DNA of 64,000 nt from Epithemia pelagica (GCA_946965045.2 OX337240.1:1302001-1366000), one strand, 5' to 3'; counted from the stretch's first letter, positions 1 through 9,840 are shown. Translations and numbers: made by a program. The notes: a model not told the origin generated them from the letters alone.

Positions 1-21
1 ATTCATTTCTATGGAATGGTA

Positions 22-160
22 TAGTAGTTAAGTAAAGTAGTACGATGAGATTTGTCTGTAGAAAAGTAGCAAAGTAGAATGTTAACAAATAATCAGTGTA
101 CTTAATAGTAACTAAGTAAAGTAGGTGGATAAAATATGTACACTTAGAAGTAGCTAAGTA
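22..160. repeat. Imperfect AGTA-rich direct repeats
   Basis: A 19-base unit, TAGTAGTTAAGTAAAGTAG, at 22-40 recurs at 106-124 with two mismatches. A shorter relative lies at 147-160. This is a simple degenerate repeat in non-coding DNA, with no sign of a mobile element. Confidence 0.5.
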
Positions 161-598
161 TTCTAAATAACGTTTATTAGTTACTACACAGCTCTGACAA
201 TAGGACGACGGAAAATGACTCGAGAAGAAACCAACATAACAAGGAGAGCCAAACATAAAAGATCGTATGCCACGGTAGCCAAGCCTGTCTGATTGTCTCG
301 AATGCTCAAGTGTGACGGAAGTTGGCTCAGCACGGGGTTGCACTTGTCGGCCATTCAATGGTTGTCGAGCAATGGGTTTCCTGCCCGGTCTCTGACTGGA
401 AACAATGCGAGATGCAACAACCAACTGGATGGATCATTCATGAGGGAGGGAGTGAGGGGGTGTAAGGAGGTCAGGGATTAAGGACCAGCATTCTCACTAC
501 CAAGACTACAGCGCTGTTTCGTGAACCCGCTCGGATCGACCCAAACCAAATGACAAAGTGTCCGGTGTGTTAGATTGAGGGGGGTAAGTTTCATTTGT

Positions 599-808
599 GA
601 CTCCCACAGCAAACGCACCGGTCATTTTCATTGGACATTGGGGCTGCATGGCACAGGACGGGATCAAAAACTCTTCGAATTTGACTCCCACACTATGCTT
701 GCTACGGTGCCCATGCTTCGGAAAATGTATGCTTGCTCTCCAGCCGCACCAGAAACAGCATCTCTTCATATTGTGATATAGTATACACATCTCGACCTGA
801 CTCCCACA
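599..808 (+). promoter_or_regulatory. Three copies of GACTCCCACA upstream of the secreted-protein gene
   Basis: The exact 10-mer GACTCCCACA occurs at 599-608, 683-692 and 799-808, all in the same orientation. The last copy lies about 100 bases before the ATG at 905. Spacing is 84 and 116 bases. Three exact copies within 210 bases are unlikely by chance, so a transcription-factor site is a reasonable inference. No known factor is assigned. Confidence 0.35.
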
Positions 809-904
809 ACTCTCCAGACAGCTCCATTTCGTGGGACAATTTTTAAAGTGGCACAAACTGAAAGGAGTCACCATAGTGGGATCAAGTGAAAGATACTTTA
901 CACC

Positions 905-1393
905 ATGATCATGAAGTTCTTTGCTTTTTTTGTCGTTGCCATGGCCACCTTTTCTGTCGCTGTGGCCAACATTGGAACTCAGGAGGAGGGCAAGAAGGAT
1001 GATGGCCTATCGGGGATCCGTGTGCAATGTCAAAACGTGGAATGGAGTATCTTGACGCCAACCGAGCAACGCTATGCAGCTACCCAGTTGGAGGATTCGT
1101 TCCACAAGATCCACAGTCAGGCACATGGCATTCCAAAGGAGCTTTCTCATGTGACGTATGCGTCGGATCCTTCGCAAATGGGACCCTTGGTGAACTTGTT
1201 GGTTGGTTTCTGGTGGGAAGGAAATTACGGCTACTTTACAGGTCATGTCGCGTTCAAGCAAGAAACTATGACTTCCACCGAGGATGATGCGACGGACCTT
1301 GCTCTCTGGGAACGTGAATTGGAAATACTTTTGAGCAAGGGACCCTATTCCTCATTGGCTCGTGCCGACAATTGCCACATCGTAATGAATTGA
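905..1393 (+). CDS. Small secreted protein, unknown function
   Basis: This is a single-exon frame of 162 residues. The ATG at 905 has a good context (CACC before ATG). The N-terminus is a clear signal peptide: MIMK, then a hydrophobic run rich in F, V and A to about residue 21, with likely cleavage after VAVA. The mature part is about 140 residues, acidic, with two cysteines (in VQCQN and DNCHI) that could form one disulfide. I see no transmembrane segment after the signal and recognise no domain. Secretion or a lumenal location is inferred from the signal peptide only. The A-N junction after the signal does not look like a plastid-type A-F site. Confidence 0.7.
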   Translation: MIMKFFAFFVVAMATFSVAVANIGTQEEGKKDDGLSGIRVQCQNVEWSILTPTEQRYAATQLEDSFHKIHSQAHGIPKELSHVTYASDPSQMGPLVNLLVGFWWEGNYGYFTGHVAFKQETMTSTEDDATDLALWERELEILLSKGPYSSLARADNCHIVMN

Positions 1394-1727
1394 ATGAATG
1401 CAAGAAGGAAGCAATGTTAAAAGCACACGAATAAGATACGAGTTAAGAGTAGATGCTCGGCAAGTTGCCTAGAGCCACAAACTTCGAAATGTGACTTTCC
1501 TTGCTCTTCTCAAATGGGAGTATTCCTACGAGAAGAGGAGATAGGAGTACCTAGGAGTATGATTCGTCAATACAGGCCGATAGCTATGTGCTCTGAGATA
1601 AAGTGACCGGTTAAGCGACTGCTTTTCCAATTTTCGCTCTTTCGCCGATGGTGGCAATGGTGCGAGAGATAACAACAGCACGCACACGTTGTCTCTTTTC
1701 ACCAGTATAAGAGCATTGACATACATT
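1394..1727. other. Intergenic spacer
   Basis: This 334-base spacer lies between two genes on the plus strand. It presumably holds the 3' end of the first and the promoter of the second. No motif stands out. Confidence 0.5.
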
Positions 1728-3134
1728 ATGGAGGTCGAACCTTATCAAATGTGTTGCCGTAAAGAATGCCTCGAACGAGAGCAGTCCAACGAAATTTCGA
1801 TATGGGAGCGACAGCAACAAGAGGATGCCGACAACGAGCAAAGTCGATTTCATCGCTCCACGAAGCATACGTCGGGGTTGAAAAGAATTCAAGGTCGTAC
1901 GAGGCAAGTCATCAAGGCCGATCCCAAACGAGCCGTTCAAAAGTATCGGCGATCTGCTGCAGAGACACCCATGGATCGAGAACATACTGGCCCTTATCGT
2001 TCACCCCATGATTTGAATGTCACGGTGGATTACCTTCTTGCACTCTTGTCCAATCATGGTATCGGTGACACCATGATCGCAAGAGGCAAACCGCTCTCCT
2101 TTCATTCGCTGGTGGAATTTGTGGAAGATCGAATCCGCGCTGTCCAAACCGATTGCGTCAAATGGCAAGGCAAGGCGAACCGAACAAGCCTTTCCGGAAA
2201 CCCCATGGTCATGGTTCAACTACAGGCAAAACTCGTGAGGGCCCATATTCTCGTGCTGTATTTAATGTACGAGCACAAGGGTTATGAAAAAACATTTGGA
2301 AAACGCGCATTGACAACAGCAATTTCTCAATTCTGGAATGAGTTCTACGAGGGATCATTTATTCATGAAGAAATGTTCCAAGAACGAGAAAACAAAAGCG
2401 AATCCTGTCATGCAAATGATAATTTACTTTGTCTTTTGGATGAAATGCTGGTGTATGATGCATTATTTTATCTTCAACAAGAACTATGCGACAAGGATGA
2501 CTCAACGGTCCAAACAGTAGTTATCGGAAATGGAGTGCTGGAGTCGTATCGATCAATGCTGTGTTCTTTTCCATATATTGCAGGGAAGCTTCACAAGCTA
2601 CCCCACTTTCACTGGGCTTTCCAATTGGTGCTGCAAGTTGGTTTGGGCCACTGGTATTCCGTTCTTCAACACTTGTCCATAGCGCCATTGTTCACTGCTC
2701 GTTCCCAACAAACCCATGCTCTGGCAAAGTGTCTTTTGGGACCAACCTTGTCCAAGTTTCGTTACAAAGCTTTGCAGGCGTACAATGTCAGCTGGAGGAA
2801 AGGAGAAAAACTTGTGGACACAGAATTGGCGCGTCTTCTACATATGGATTCCAAGAGCGCTTTACAATTTTCTCGCTCCTGTGGTTTACCCGTGACCGAG
2901 GATACTACCATGGATGGCCACACCACGACCTCGGACAACAATCAAGGCTTTGTCTCCCTCCAAAGTGTGCCCATCCACGCGTTTGAAAATGGACAACACT
3001 CTATCCGGGCAAATGACGCCTTTGTGTTTGACGGGCTGATCCAGCCGGATTCGAGGCATTTGTGGATTATGGACAGTGAAGGCCTGTACATTCCGCCGTC
3101 AAACGTTATGAAACATCTTTTGCAACCTTGGTGA
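1728..3134 (+). CDS. SAC3/GANP-domain protein (mRNA export/processing family)
   Basis: A 468-residue protein, starting at the ATG at 1728; the frame is open from a TTG at 1689 but that is not a plausible start. The SAC3/GANP signature is visible: an MCCRKECLERE stretch near the N-terminus matches the family's 'MCP..E..ER' start. It is followed by ADPKRAVQKYRRSAAETP (family 'DP..aVKkfrRsaA') and FVEDRIRAVQTD (family 'fl.DRtRAIRqD'). The rest is helical, as in the PCI-like scaffold. Family members (yeast Sac3 and Thp3, animal GANP/MCM3AP and SAC3D1) act in TREX-2 or related complexes in mRNA export, splicing or centrosome function. At this size it resembles the short SAC3D1/SAC3C-like members, without the FG or acetyltransferase regions of GANP. 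No intron is apparent. Confidence 0.8.
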   Translation: MEVEPYQMCCRKECLEREQSNEISIWERQQQEDADNEQSRFHRSTKHTSGLKRIQGRTRQVIKADPKRAVQKYRRSAAETPMDREHTGPYRSPHDLNVTVDYLLALLSNHGIGDTMIARGKPLSFHSLVEFVEDRIRAVQTDCVKWQGKANRTSLSGNPMVMVQLQAKLVRAHILVLYLMYEHKGYEKTFGKRALTTAISQFWNEFYEGSFIHEEMFQERENKSESCHANDNLLCLLDEMLVYDALFYLQQELCDKDDSTVQTVVIGNGVLESYRSMLCSFPYIAGKLHKLPHFHWAFQLVLQVGLGHWYSVLQHLSIAPLFTARSQQTHALAKCLLGPTLSKFRYKALQAYNVSWRKGEKLVDTELARLLHMDSKSALQFSRSCGLPVTEDTTMDGHTTTSDNNQGFVSLQSVPIHAFENGQHSIRANDAFVFDGLIQPDSRHLWIMDSEGLYIPPSNVMKHLLQPW

Positions 3135-3392
3135 CTCCGTTCTTTGCTTGCTGTTTGGTATTCATGTTGCTCAGGATTGGTCTTGTCGAGTTATTGAGGC
3201 CAACTTATCGAAATCTTGTTGGGGGCTGATGGGGGAAAAGTGGTGCAGATCCGGGTTATTTCTGCACGGGCAGCCTTTCTCCTGGAATTCTCATGGATTC
3301 GGCATATCAGACCATACGGTCGCCATGGTCTCATAAAACATCACATCCAAACATTGCAACCACAGAAAATCAACAGCAAGAGACACTTAAAT

Positions 3393-3866
3393 ATGTTAAC
3401 TGAGCAAAAGCCACCTGTTCCTCCCTTCACATTTGAAACGGCCATCCAAAAGGCTCGCATGGCAGAAGATGCCTGGAATAGTCAAAATCCGGACAAGGTC
3501 AAAATGGCGTACACACCAGACTCTGTATGGAGAAATCGGTCAACATTCTTGAAAGGGAGGGACGAGATTCGAGATTTTCTCCAAGGCAAATGGGAAAAAG
3601 AACAAGAGTACCGCCTAATCAAGGAGGTCTGGGCGTATACAGGAAACAAGATTGCAGTTCGATTTGCCTATGAGTATCACAATGAGCAAGGAGAATGGTT
3701 CCGTGCGTATGGGAACGAGAACTGGGAGTTTGATGAGAATGGCCTCATGGCCTTTCGCCATGCCTCCATCAATGATGTTCCCATTCAAGAGAGCGAGCGC
3801 AAGTTCCACTGGCCACAAGGGCGTCGTCCCGACGACCACCCGGGACTCAGTGAGCTAGGCCTTTAA
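3393..3866 (+). CDS. DUF1348 / NTF2-like fold protein
   Basis: A 157-residue protein starting at the ATG at 3393 ([12 protein letters not shown]); the same frame is open upstream but the family begins here. The sequence follows DUF1348 nearly end to end: [20 protein letters not shown], then [55 protein letters not shown], and a C-terminal [14 protein letters not shown]. The family is widespread in bacteria, fungi and algae and belongs to the SnoaL/NTF2-like superfamily of small cone-shaped proteins. Its biochemical role is not established, so I give none. The length is typical and the gene is intact, with no intron and no targeting peptide. Confidence 0.85.
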   Translation: MLTEQKPPVPPFTFETAIQKARMAEDAWNSQNPDKVKMAYTPDSVWRNRSTFLKGRDEIRDFLQGKWEKEQEYRLIKEVWAYTGNKIAVRFAYEYHNEQGEWFRAYGNENWEFDENGLMAFRHASINDVPIQESERKFHWPQGRRPDDHPGLSELGL

Positions 3867-4927
3867 ATGATAGTAGATCTCTACCCCACGTGTATATAGA
3901 GTACTATAGGCTTCTTGTCGTCCCCCAGAGTCCGCGTACGGACAGCCGAACAGAGACGAGTTGGCACGACTTGTCTGCTGTAAGTGACTTGTATTGCCCT
4001 TCCTTTTTTGAATAAGATCTTGTATGTAGCGAGTACGATTTGGAAACCCAAATTTTGTTTATGGATGGCGTGCGCCCTCAATGTTTCATTTAGAGAATTT
4101 CACAACGCCGGCGATGATTGAAATTTCTAACAATTAGGGGTGTATTCTATTGCCCTTTCACAACGGTTCGCTGGCCGCGCTCTTCCACCTGCAACTCCAT
4201 CCAACACCCGCGTTCCAGAGCCAAAATCTACGTGGAATTATACGTAAACGTGGTATCTGCTGTGTTGGACGTGTTTTTCGTACATGCCAAGTCGTACATG
4301 ATCTCGCCTGGCTTTTTCCCCTTTGATGTGGCAATGTGTTTTGCGTGTGTGTGTGTGTGTGAGGAAGGAGGGGAGCGAGACCGGTTTGCTTTCATTAACT
4401 CCAGCCCGTCGGCGCAGTGCGGCTTGACTTTCGCCCTTCTTGCTTGTGCCAGGCTGGTGTGTCTTGAGACCCAGACCGAGCTTATCGAATCGATCAATAC
4501 CGTCATCTAATCTTTCTATCTCTCTGTTGGTTTGTTGCGGTCACTCACAAACAACGGAGGCCATAAGGTTCAGTGGCGTTTGTATTGCCAAGAAAACATC
4601 TACGCTGAGAGGAAGGGATCTTGCTCCGCTCGCGGCGAGGCGACACCACGCCATTTCTTGAGCGTTTGTCTCTCATCCATCGCCTCCTCCACATAATATA
4701 GATCCCCCGTTGGAAACATTGGGTGTGACTTGTTTTTGTGGCGAAACAACAATCCATAGCTAAGGACACGGCAAGCTTTGGAAGCTGCTGACGTCTTTGG
4801 TGAGGGACGCTGCGATAGAGACGTTTTGCGAACAAGGTCTTCCGGGAACCTATTTGATTCTGGTACCACTTTGTGACCCTCCATTTGAATCTCAAGTTAG
4901 TTTGTTTGTTTCAAAAAAATTACAAAA
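3867..4927. other. Long intergenic region with a GT microsatellite
   Basis: About 1.06 kb without a supported gene. It contains a (GT)n run at about 4344-4361 and pyrimidine-rich patches near 4510-4530. Open frames on either strand (for example 4118-4510 plus and 4545-4895 minus) overlap each other and show no domain. The right part is probably promoter and 5' leader of the gene starting at 4928. Confidence 0.5.
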
Positions 4928-7024
4928 ATGAGTGAAGCTGAAGAGCAAGCCGAACCGAAAACTTCCGAAGAAGATGTAGCAGTGAAACAAGAATCGGAAG
5001 AGACAGGACCTGAACAAGAAGGGAAACCTGAAGATGTTGAAGGGGGTGTGCCAGAACAGCAAGATGCTGAAGAACCACAGCATCCACCAGAAGCCTCATC
5101 GGATGATCCTGCTGGCAGTGAAGGAATGCAGGGAGGTGGGGAAATGACATCGGATGCACCGGGCCCTTCCGATGGTGGTGCACCAGAAGGGCAAGCCGAT
5201 GCACCCATGAATACAGAAGAGTACACAAAGACTTCCGAATCCACTGATCCTTCCTCTTCGCAACCTCCTCCAAATTCGACGGTGGAAGGTAGTGATCAAC
5301 AACCTCCTCCAGCTGGAGGAGAAGACACGCAACCACCTTCGGATCAGCCACCGCATCCTCCCTTTGGATCTCCCCCTCATGGAGGAGCAGGAGAGGGATT
5401 TCCTCCACCACCAGGGAAGGACGGGCAAGCTGCTCCTGGAGGGCATCCTACAGCACCCTTCACTCCAGGCCGACCTGGTGCAGAAGGGTCCGATGCCCCT
5501 CCCCCCTACCCACCACCGCCGGGTGGAGACGCTTCACGAGGGGGTGGACCCCCGCCTCCTCCTCATTATCCCGGATATCCTCCTCCGCATGGATCGCCTG
5601 CTCATGGCCACCATGGTTACTATCCACCGCACATGTACCCCCCTCCTCCTCCTCCGCCTGGTGAAGGAAGCGGGTCCTATCCTCCGCGAGGCTACGAAGG
5701 GCAACCTCCCCCACCACCCTATGGATACCCTGGACCTCCTCCTCCTGGCTATCCACCCTACCCGATGCCTCCTTATATGTATTCTCCCTATGGACAACAT
5801 CCGATGTATGGACAACCTCCGCCCCACCATCATCCACACCATCCACCTCCTCATTATCCGTATGGTCCTGGAGGATCATCTGATCCCAGTCGCTATCCGC
5901 CACCCCCGAATCAAGATGATCCCAACGCTCCTCCGCATTATGGCCGACAGGATGGTCGAGGCGATTCTAGAAGAGACGACAAGGCCTCTGGTCCCTACGA
6001 TGACAACGACAAGGTGGCCAAGGGAGGCGACGATGAGGATGATGACGACGGAGAAATGGGCGCGGGTGTCTCGGCGAGATTAAAAACCTACATCAAGCCA
6101 CGCATTCCGTCGACGCAAGAAGTGTTGGATCGGAGAGCACGCAAGAACGCACAATCTCGGTCGCGAGCTTCGAAACTAAGGGGGCGAATTGGTGATATCG
6201 AAAAAAAGGATGCCGAAGAACGCAACGAAGAAGAGCGGCATTTGTGGTCGCAGTACGAAGCTCGCCGTAGAAGAAAAAATGATCGTTCCAGAGAACGAGC
6301 TCTGGAAAAGAAGGAAGAGATTGATCGTATCCTCGCCAAACCTGAGAAGAAGCGGACTAAAATCGAGAAGCAGTTTCTCGAGACCGCCTTATCAGCCAAA
6401 AAACGCAAGAATGAAGGTGATCGTCTTCGAAGACAACGTTTGAAGGAACTTGGACTCTCGACCAAGGGAACTGGCGTCAAGCCAGGTGTCTCGGCCAGAG
6501 GTCCTTTACCACCACAGTATCAGCACTCGACGGCTCCACCCGGCTATGGAGGACACCACATGCCTCCTCCACCACCCGGTAGTGATATTCCCATGTCTCC
6601 GCTCCCTTCGGTTCCCCCACACCATTATGGCCATGCTCCCTATCCGCAATCTCCTGGTACTTTTGGATCTCCTGGATTAATGAATAGGGGATTCTCACCA
6701 CATCGACATGCAACTCCTGGACGACACGATCCTTCCATGCCGTACATGCCCGGTCCACAGACCTACGATGGCCAGTCGCCGGGTGGTCGGCCACTAGGAT
6801 CGCACATGTCGCTTCCCCCTTCGTCTTCACGTGTGGAACAAAGACGGAACCCGGATGGATCCATGAGTATTTCGATTGGTGGATCCAACCAGGGTGGTCC
6901 TTCCTTTGGCGGGGAGGCACCACCAGAAGGGGACAATGTGGCGGACAATGACAACGCCATGATGGATCAGAATGATGGCGAAGGAGATGATGCAGGAGAG
7001 AGGAAAGACGAAGCGACTGGATGA
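4928..7024 (+). CDS. Pro/Gly-rich protein with a basic KNAQSRSRA region
   Basis: A single-exon protein of 698 residues; the ATG at 4928 follows an A-rich leader (ACAAAA). Three parts are visible. Residues 1-130 are acidic and Glu/Gln-rich. Residues about 130-350 are a PPPP/YPPY/HHPP low-complexity region. Residues about 378-510 are strongly charged, beginning KPRIPSTQEVLDRRARKNAQ and continuing SRSRASKLRGRIGDIE, then KNDRSRERALEKKEEIDRI and KKRKNEGDRLRRQRLKELGL. A second Pro/Gly/Ser-rich tail ends acidic. The KNAQSRSRA core resembles a bZIP basic region, but no heptad leucines follow, so I would not call it a bZIP factor. A nuclear, nucleic-acid-associated role is inferred from the charge only. 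I know similar basic blocks mainly from diatom proteins. Confidence 0.7.
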   Translation: MSEAEEQAEPKTSEEDVAVKQESEETGPEQEGKPEDVEGGVPEQQDAEEPQHPPEASSDDPAGSEGMQGGGEMTSDAPGPSDGGAPEGQADAPMNTEEYTKTSESTDPSSSQPPPNSTVEGSDQQPPPAGGEDTQPPSDQPPHPPFGSPPHGGAGEGFPPPPGKDGQAAPGGHPTAPFTPGRPGAEGSDAPPPYPPPPGGDASRGGGPPPPPHYPGYPPPHGSPAHGHHGYYPPHMYPPPPPPPGEGSGSYPPRGYEGQPPPPPYGYPGPPPPGYPPYPMPPYMYSPYGQHPMYGQPPPHHHPHHPPPHYPYGPGGSSDPSRYPPPPNQDDPNAPPHYGRQDGRGDSRRDDKASGPYDDNDKVAKGGDDEDDDDGEMGAGVSARLKTYIKPRIPSTQEVLDRRARKNAQSRSRASKLRGRIGDIEKKDAEERNEEERHLWSQYEARRRRKNDRSRERALEKKEEIDRILAKPEKKRTKIEKQFLETALSAKKRKNEGDRLRRQRLKELGLSTKGTGVKPGVSARGPLPPQYQHSTAPPGYGGHHMPPPPPGSDIPMSPLPSVPPHHYGHAPYPQSPGTFGSPGLMNRGFSPHRHATPGRHDPSMPYMPGPQTYDGQSPGGRPLGSHMSLPPSSSRVEQRRNPDGSMSISIGGSNQGGPSFGGEAPPEGDNVADNDNAMMDQNDGEGDDAGERKDEATG

Positions 7025-7334
7025 GTGTTGAGGGATGGTCGTGGAAGGAAGGGAGAATCTCTGTCTACGAGAAGCCACGGCGGAATCGCCATGCCAGACA
7101 GAGGAGTGTCCATTTGAAAAGTGTTTGTACCTTTGTTGCTAAGATAAGACAGTGGTGTTGGGCAAGGCTTAACCGTAGTGATTAATCGTTCAGTGTTCAA
7201 AGAAGTCAATGTTTACTTGATAGAAAAAAGAGATGATGGGGAACAGCAACAATAGGCAACTAGTCGACCGAATGAGGTTTTCGACGGTCTAAGCATGTGG
7301 TTCGTCCTAGAACGATGAAAAGAAATACATACGG
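7025..7334. other. Convergent intergenic spacer
   Basis: This spacer lies between the 3' ends of the plus-strand gene ending at 7024 and the minus-strand gene ending at 7335. No feature is seen beyond presumed transcript ends. Confidence 0.5.
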
Positions 7335-8138
7335 TCATTCGTCGTCGTCCATGGATAAATCGATGATTTCGCTTTCGTGTGGTCGCGGGGGTTTGCTCTT
7401 TTTCGAGAAGCGAGGCGTGGCAGTCACATCATCTGTTCTCCCATGAACAATCCGCTCGCCCAAAACCGACTTTCTTGCAACAGTCTTTTTTCGTTTTTTG
7501 CCGACTAAGCCTAGAGTGTGTTCCTTATTTGGCAAGCTGCCACGGAGATTGTCTGATTGCCTCTTCGACTTACTTCTGAGTTTATCAGAGTTTCCTGTCC
7601 AACCATCTCCAATTAAGCTTAAGTCGTTTCTTCCATTATTCTTCTCTGCACTAATGTGTCCACACTTCTCATTCGATGCACTATGAGTGTCTTTCTGTTC
7701 TGCATTTGAAGGAGCAAATCGATCAGGTTCTTGTCGAGCATCTCCCATGTCAATCACTTGTCGTTCGATTGCCTTCACACGTGCTTCCGAATTCTTTGTC
7801 ATTGATCTTATGGGAGACTTTCGAGTTTGGGGGGTTATGCTAAAAGTTTCTGGAGAGCAATAAAGGGAATCCCCCTTTTCCATGATATGATCTTTTGATT
7901 CCCGCTCTTGTTTTCCATCATCTTGGTATTGTTTATGTGACGCCATTGTATGTAAATTGGTGGTGCACTCGAAATCACCCATGTTCCTCACGTAATCTTT
8001 GGCGTCTTCCTTGGTGGCTAGAGACAATAATGGGATTTGTGTCGTTGGAGAACTCCATTGTGCAGCACTTTCACTAGCTGTCATGTGAGAACAGCATTTC
8101 ACGCCTACATATGCCATGTCGCTCTCAGTTGATGCCAT
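7335..8138 (-). CDS. Hypothetical nuclear-type protein with C-terminal SUMO-interaction-like motif
   Basis: A 267-residue frame from the ATG at 8138, with no recognisable domain. The protein is hydrophilic and Ser/Lys/Asp-rich, probably disordered, with basic patches (KKRKKTVARKS and SKKSKPPRP) that look like nuclear localisation signals. It ends in EIIDLSMDDDE. A hydrophobic I-I-D-L core followed by acidic residues is the classic form of a SUMO-interacting motif. The start lies only about 30 bases from the open frame of the divergent M23 gene, so the 5' ends may overlap. It could also be a C-terminal fragment of a larger gene model, but the frame is clean from ATG to stop. Confidence 0.55.
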   Translation of the reverse strand: MASTESDMAYVGVKCCSHMTASESAAQWSSPTTQIPLLSLATKEDAKDYVRNMGDFECTTNLHTMASHKQYQDDGKQERESKDHIMEKGDSLYCSPETFSITPQTRKSPIRSMTKNSEARVKAIERQVIDMGDARQEPDRFAPSNAEQKDTHSASNEKCGHISAEKNNGRNDLSLIGDGWTGNSDKLRSKSKRQSDNLRGSLPNKEHTLGLVGKKRKKTVARKSVLGERIVHGRTDDVTATPRFSKKSKPPRPHESEIIDLSMDDDE

Positions 8139-8169
8139 CGCTGGTGTCGATACTTCCTGGTCGATGTGA

Positions 8170-9303
8170 TCACTGGTAGAAGGGAAGGCAAGTTGGAATT
8201 TTGTCCGGGAGGCTGGTCCAGGTTGTCATATTGCTCGAATCGAACACGGCAACGCTTCGTGGGTATTGGAATGGGAGTCGGTTCATCCCGATGAATATGA
8301 GATTGATGAAACCGAAGGAGTACCAGATTTGGCCGTTGATCCAGATGAACAGACGCTTACGCTATGCAATTTGCGGGAGGATCCTGTCGTTGCTTATATC
8401 ACAGTGTATGGAAACGCACTGAGAGGAAAGAATGGGATTTCATTGAAGCAAGGATCAACCACAGACAAGGAGGGCCAGCAAACTCCATGTACAACGTTGA
8501 TTATTCTATGCCCGGCCTATACGTTCGCACATTTGTGCTATGTGGACATGGATGCTTCTTCTCCGTCGACAGTGATTCAAGACCTACAAATTGATTCCGA
8601 TGTGCAGGTATGGAATCGTCATACCAAACCTGATGATGAGCATGAACAGCCAATTGGGTTCCCTCTTCAGGGTGGGCCTTTCTTATGTACCCAAGGAGAA
8701 GGAGGGCATCTGACTCACTTCTTTGCAGGAAATCAACATGCAATCGATTTTCAGTGTCCCAAAGGGACGCCACTCCTGGCGGTTGGTGACGGAGAGGTGG
8801 TGCAAGCTCAAGACAAACATGAACACCTTTCAGGCATTGCTGTCTCTAACCTGTTTTCGTGGAATTCAATTCTTCTTCGGCTAGATCCTCTACCAAGTGT
8901 GCCTTTATCGTCCTCTCAATCAGGGGGGAAAGAAAAGGCCGCGGCGGACACTGAACACAATGCGACGGTTGTGGACGCATTATTCGTGGAATATGTTCAT
9001 ATTTCCTCTTGTCAGGTTAAGGTTGGAAATCGAGTTTCGAAAGGGCAGATTATTGGAACTTCTGGTGGAATTGGTAAGTAGTACGTGGATGATTTACCTC
9101 CCAAAGTGGAGTTTCCTTACCTTTTCAACCCTCCTTGACCAGGCTTTTCTCCGGAGGACCATCTCCATTTCGCTGGATACAGATCCGCAGATGATAATGC
9201 TGCAACGGTTCGTCTTCGTTTCGAAAAGCAGACTAGCAATGATGGTGAAATTTTCTATCCTCGTGCTGGGACTCGTTACAACTGTCATGGTGAAGTAAAG
9301 TGA
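8170..9303 (+). CDS. M23-family (lysostaphin/LytM-type) metallopeptidase, start unresolved
   Basis: Exons are 8170(open)..9073 and 9143..9303; intron 9074-9142 is 69 nt (GTAAGT...CCAG). The join gives GTSGGIGFSPEDHLHF. The catalytic fold is readable: THFFAGNQHAIDFQCPKGTP carries the first metal His and Asp; GDGEVVQ and VEYVHISSCQVKVGNRVSKG match the beta-strand core; HLHF is the C-terminal His motif. The tail ends FYPRAGTRYNC, as in bacterial M23 proteins. The family cleaves glycine-containing peptide cross-links, but the eukaryotic substrate is unknown. No in-frame ATG exists between the stop at 8167 and the domain, so a first exon is missing. An ATG at 8116 could be joined by a 36-nt GT..AG intron (8144-8179), but that is shorter than any other intron here. 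Confidence 0.75.
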
Positions 9304-9840
9304 ATGCCCTTTCTCCACCTCCATCCCCGACTTTTTCTTGGCTCCTTAGCTATTCTTTTCACCTACTCGCTGTTTTCTACGCCATTCATTGGATCCAGTT
9401 CGGCCAGCTAAATCGTGGTTTGCGTGGTACCAAAGATTGCGTTATCGATGAAAGAGATGGCATACTGTTCCCAACTTATTTCGAGCTATTGATGAAAGGA
9501 CCTATTGTTCCATAATCGGTTGAGTTTGCACACAGTATTCAATTCATGGTTCGACTTAATCGCTGACAGCCACTGCACAAAGATAGAACCAGTAAATTGA
9601 AAATATTGATCCTCTGTGAGCACAACACGACGGGATCACAAAGGTCAGAATGTCATTTCATGGGCCGAGTTCCTGTGCATCACGTCGTAAAAACATATGA
9701 ATGACAAAATCCCTTAGTTTAGTTGGATTGACCATCTCGCTCCTTCTCTTTTGTCGCTCGTGATGGACTAGAAAACCTATCAGGCACTAGAATTGTGTAG
9801 CTAGACATGTCGTAAATTGTGTTGGTATATCATGCCATCA
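9304..9840. other. Convergent intergenic spacer
   Basis: About 540 bases between the 3' ends of the M23 peptidase and the pseudouridine synthase. Only short chance frames are present. A GGTTCGAC stretch near 9548 is not a tRNA B box. Confidence 0.5.

Larger units (their letters stand above)
1..904. other. Gene-free left flank
   Basis: No convincing gene is seen. The first 160 bases are AT-rich, with imperfect AGTA-type repeats (separate entry). The 300 bases before the gene at 905 hold three copies of a 10-mer (separate entry). A 122-codon open frame on the minus strand (506-874) has no recognisable domain and is probably chance. Confidence 0.6.

Noticed and set aside
506-874. 122-codon minus-strand frame left of the first gene
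   Set aside because: Composition is odd (many Cys, His, Met), no domain is seen, and it covers the repeated promoter boxes.
4344-4361. GT run as a possible Z-DNA or regulatory element
   Set aside because: It is a short dinucleotide microsatellite, common by chance, with no further evidence.
4545-4895. 116-codon minus-strand frame in the leader region of the KNAQSRSRA gene
   Set aside because: It overlaps other chance frames, has no domain, and ends next to a normal plus-strand promoter region.
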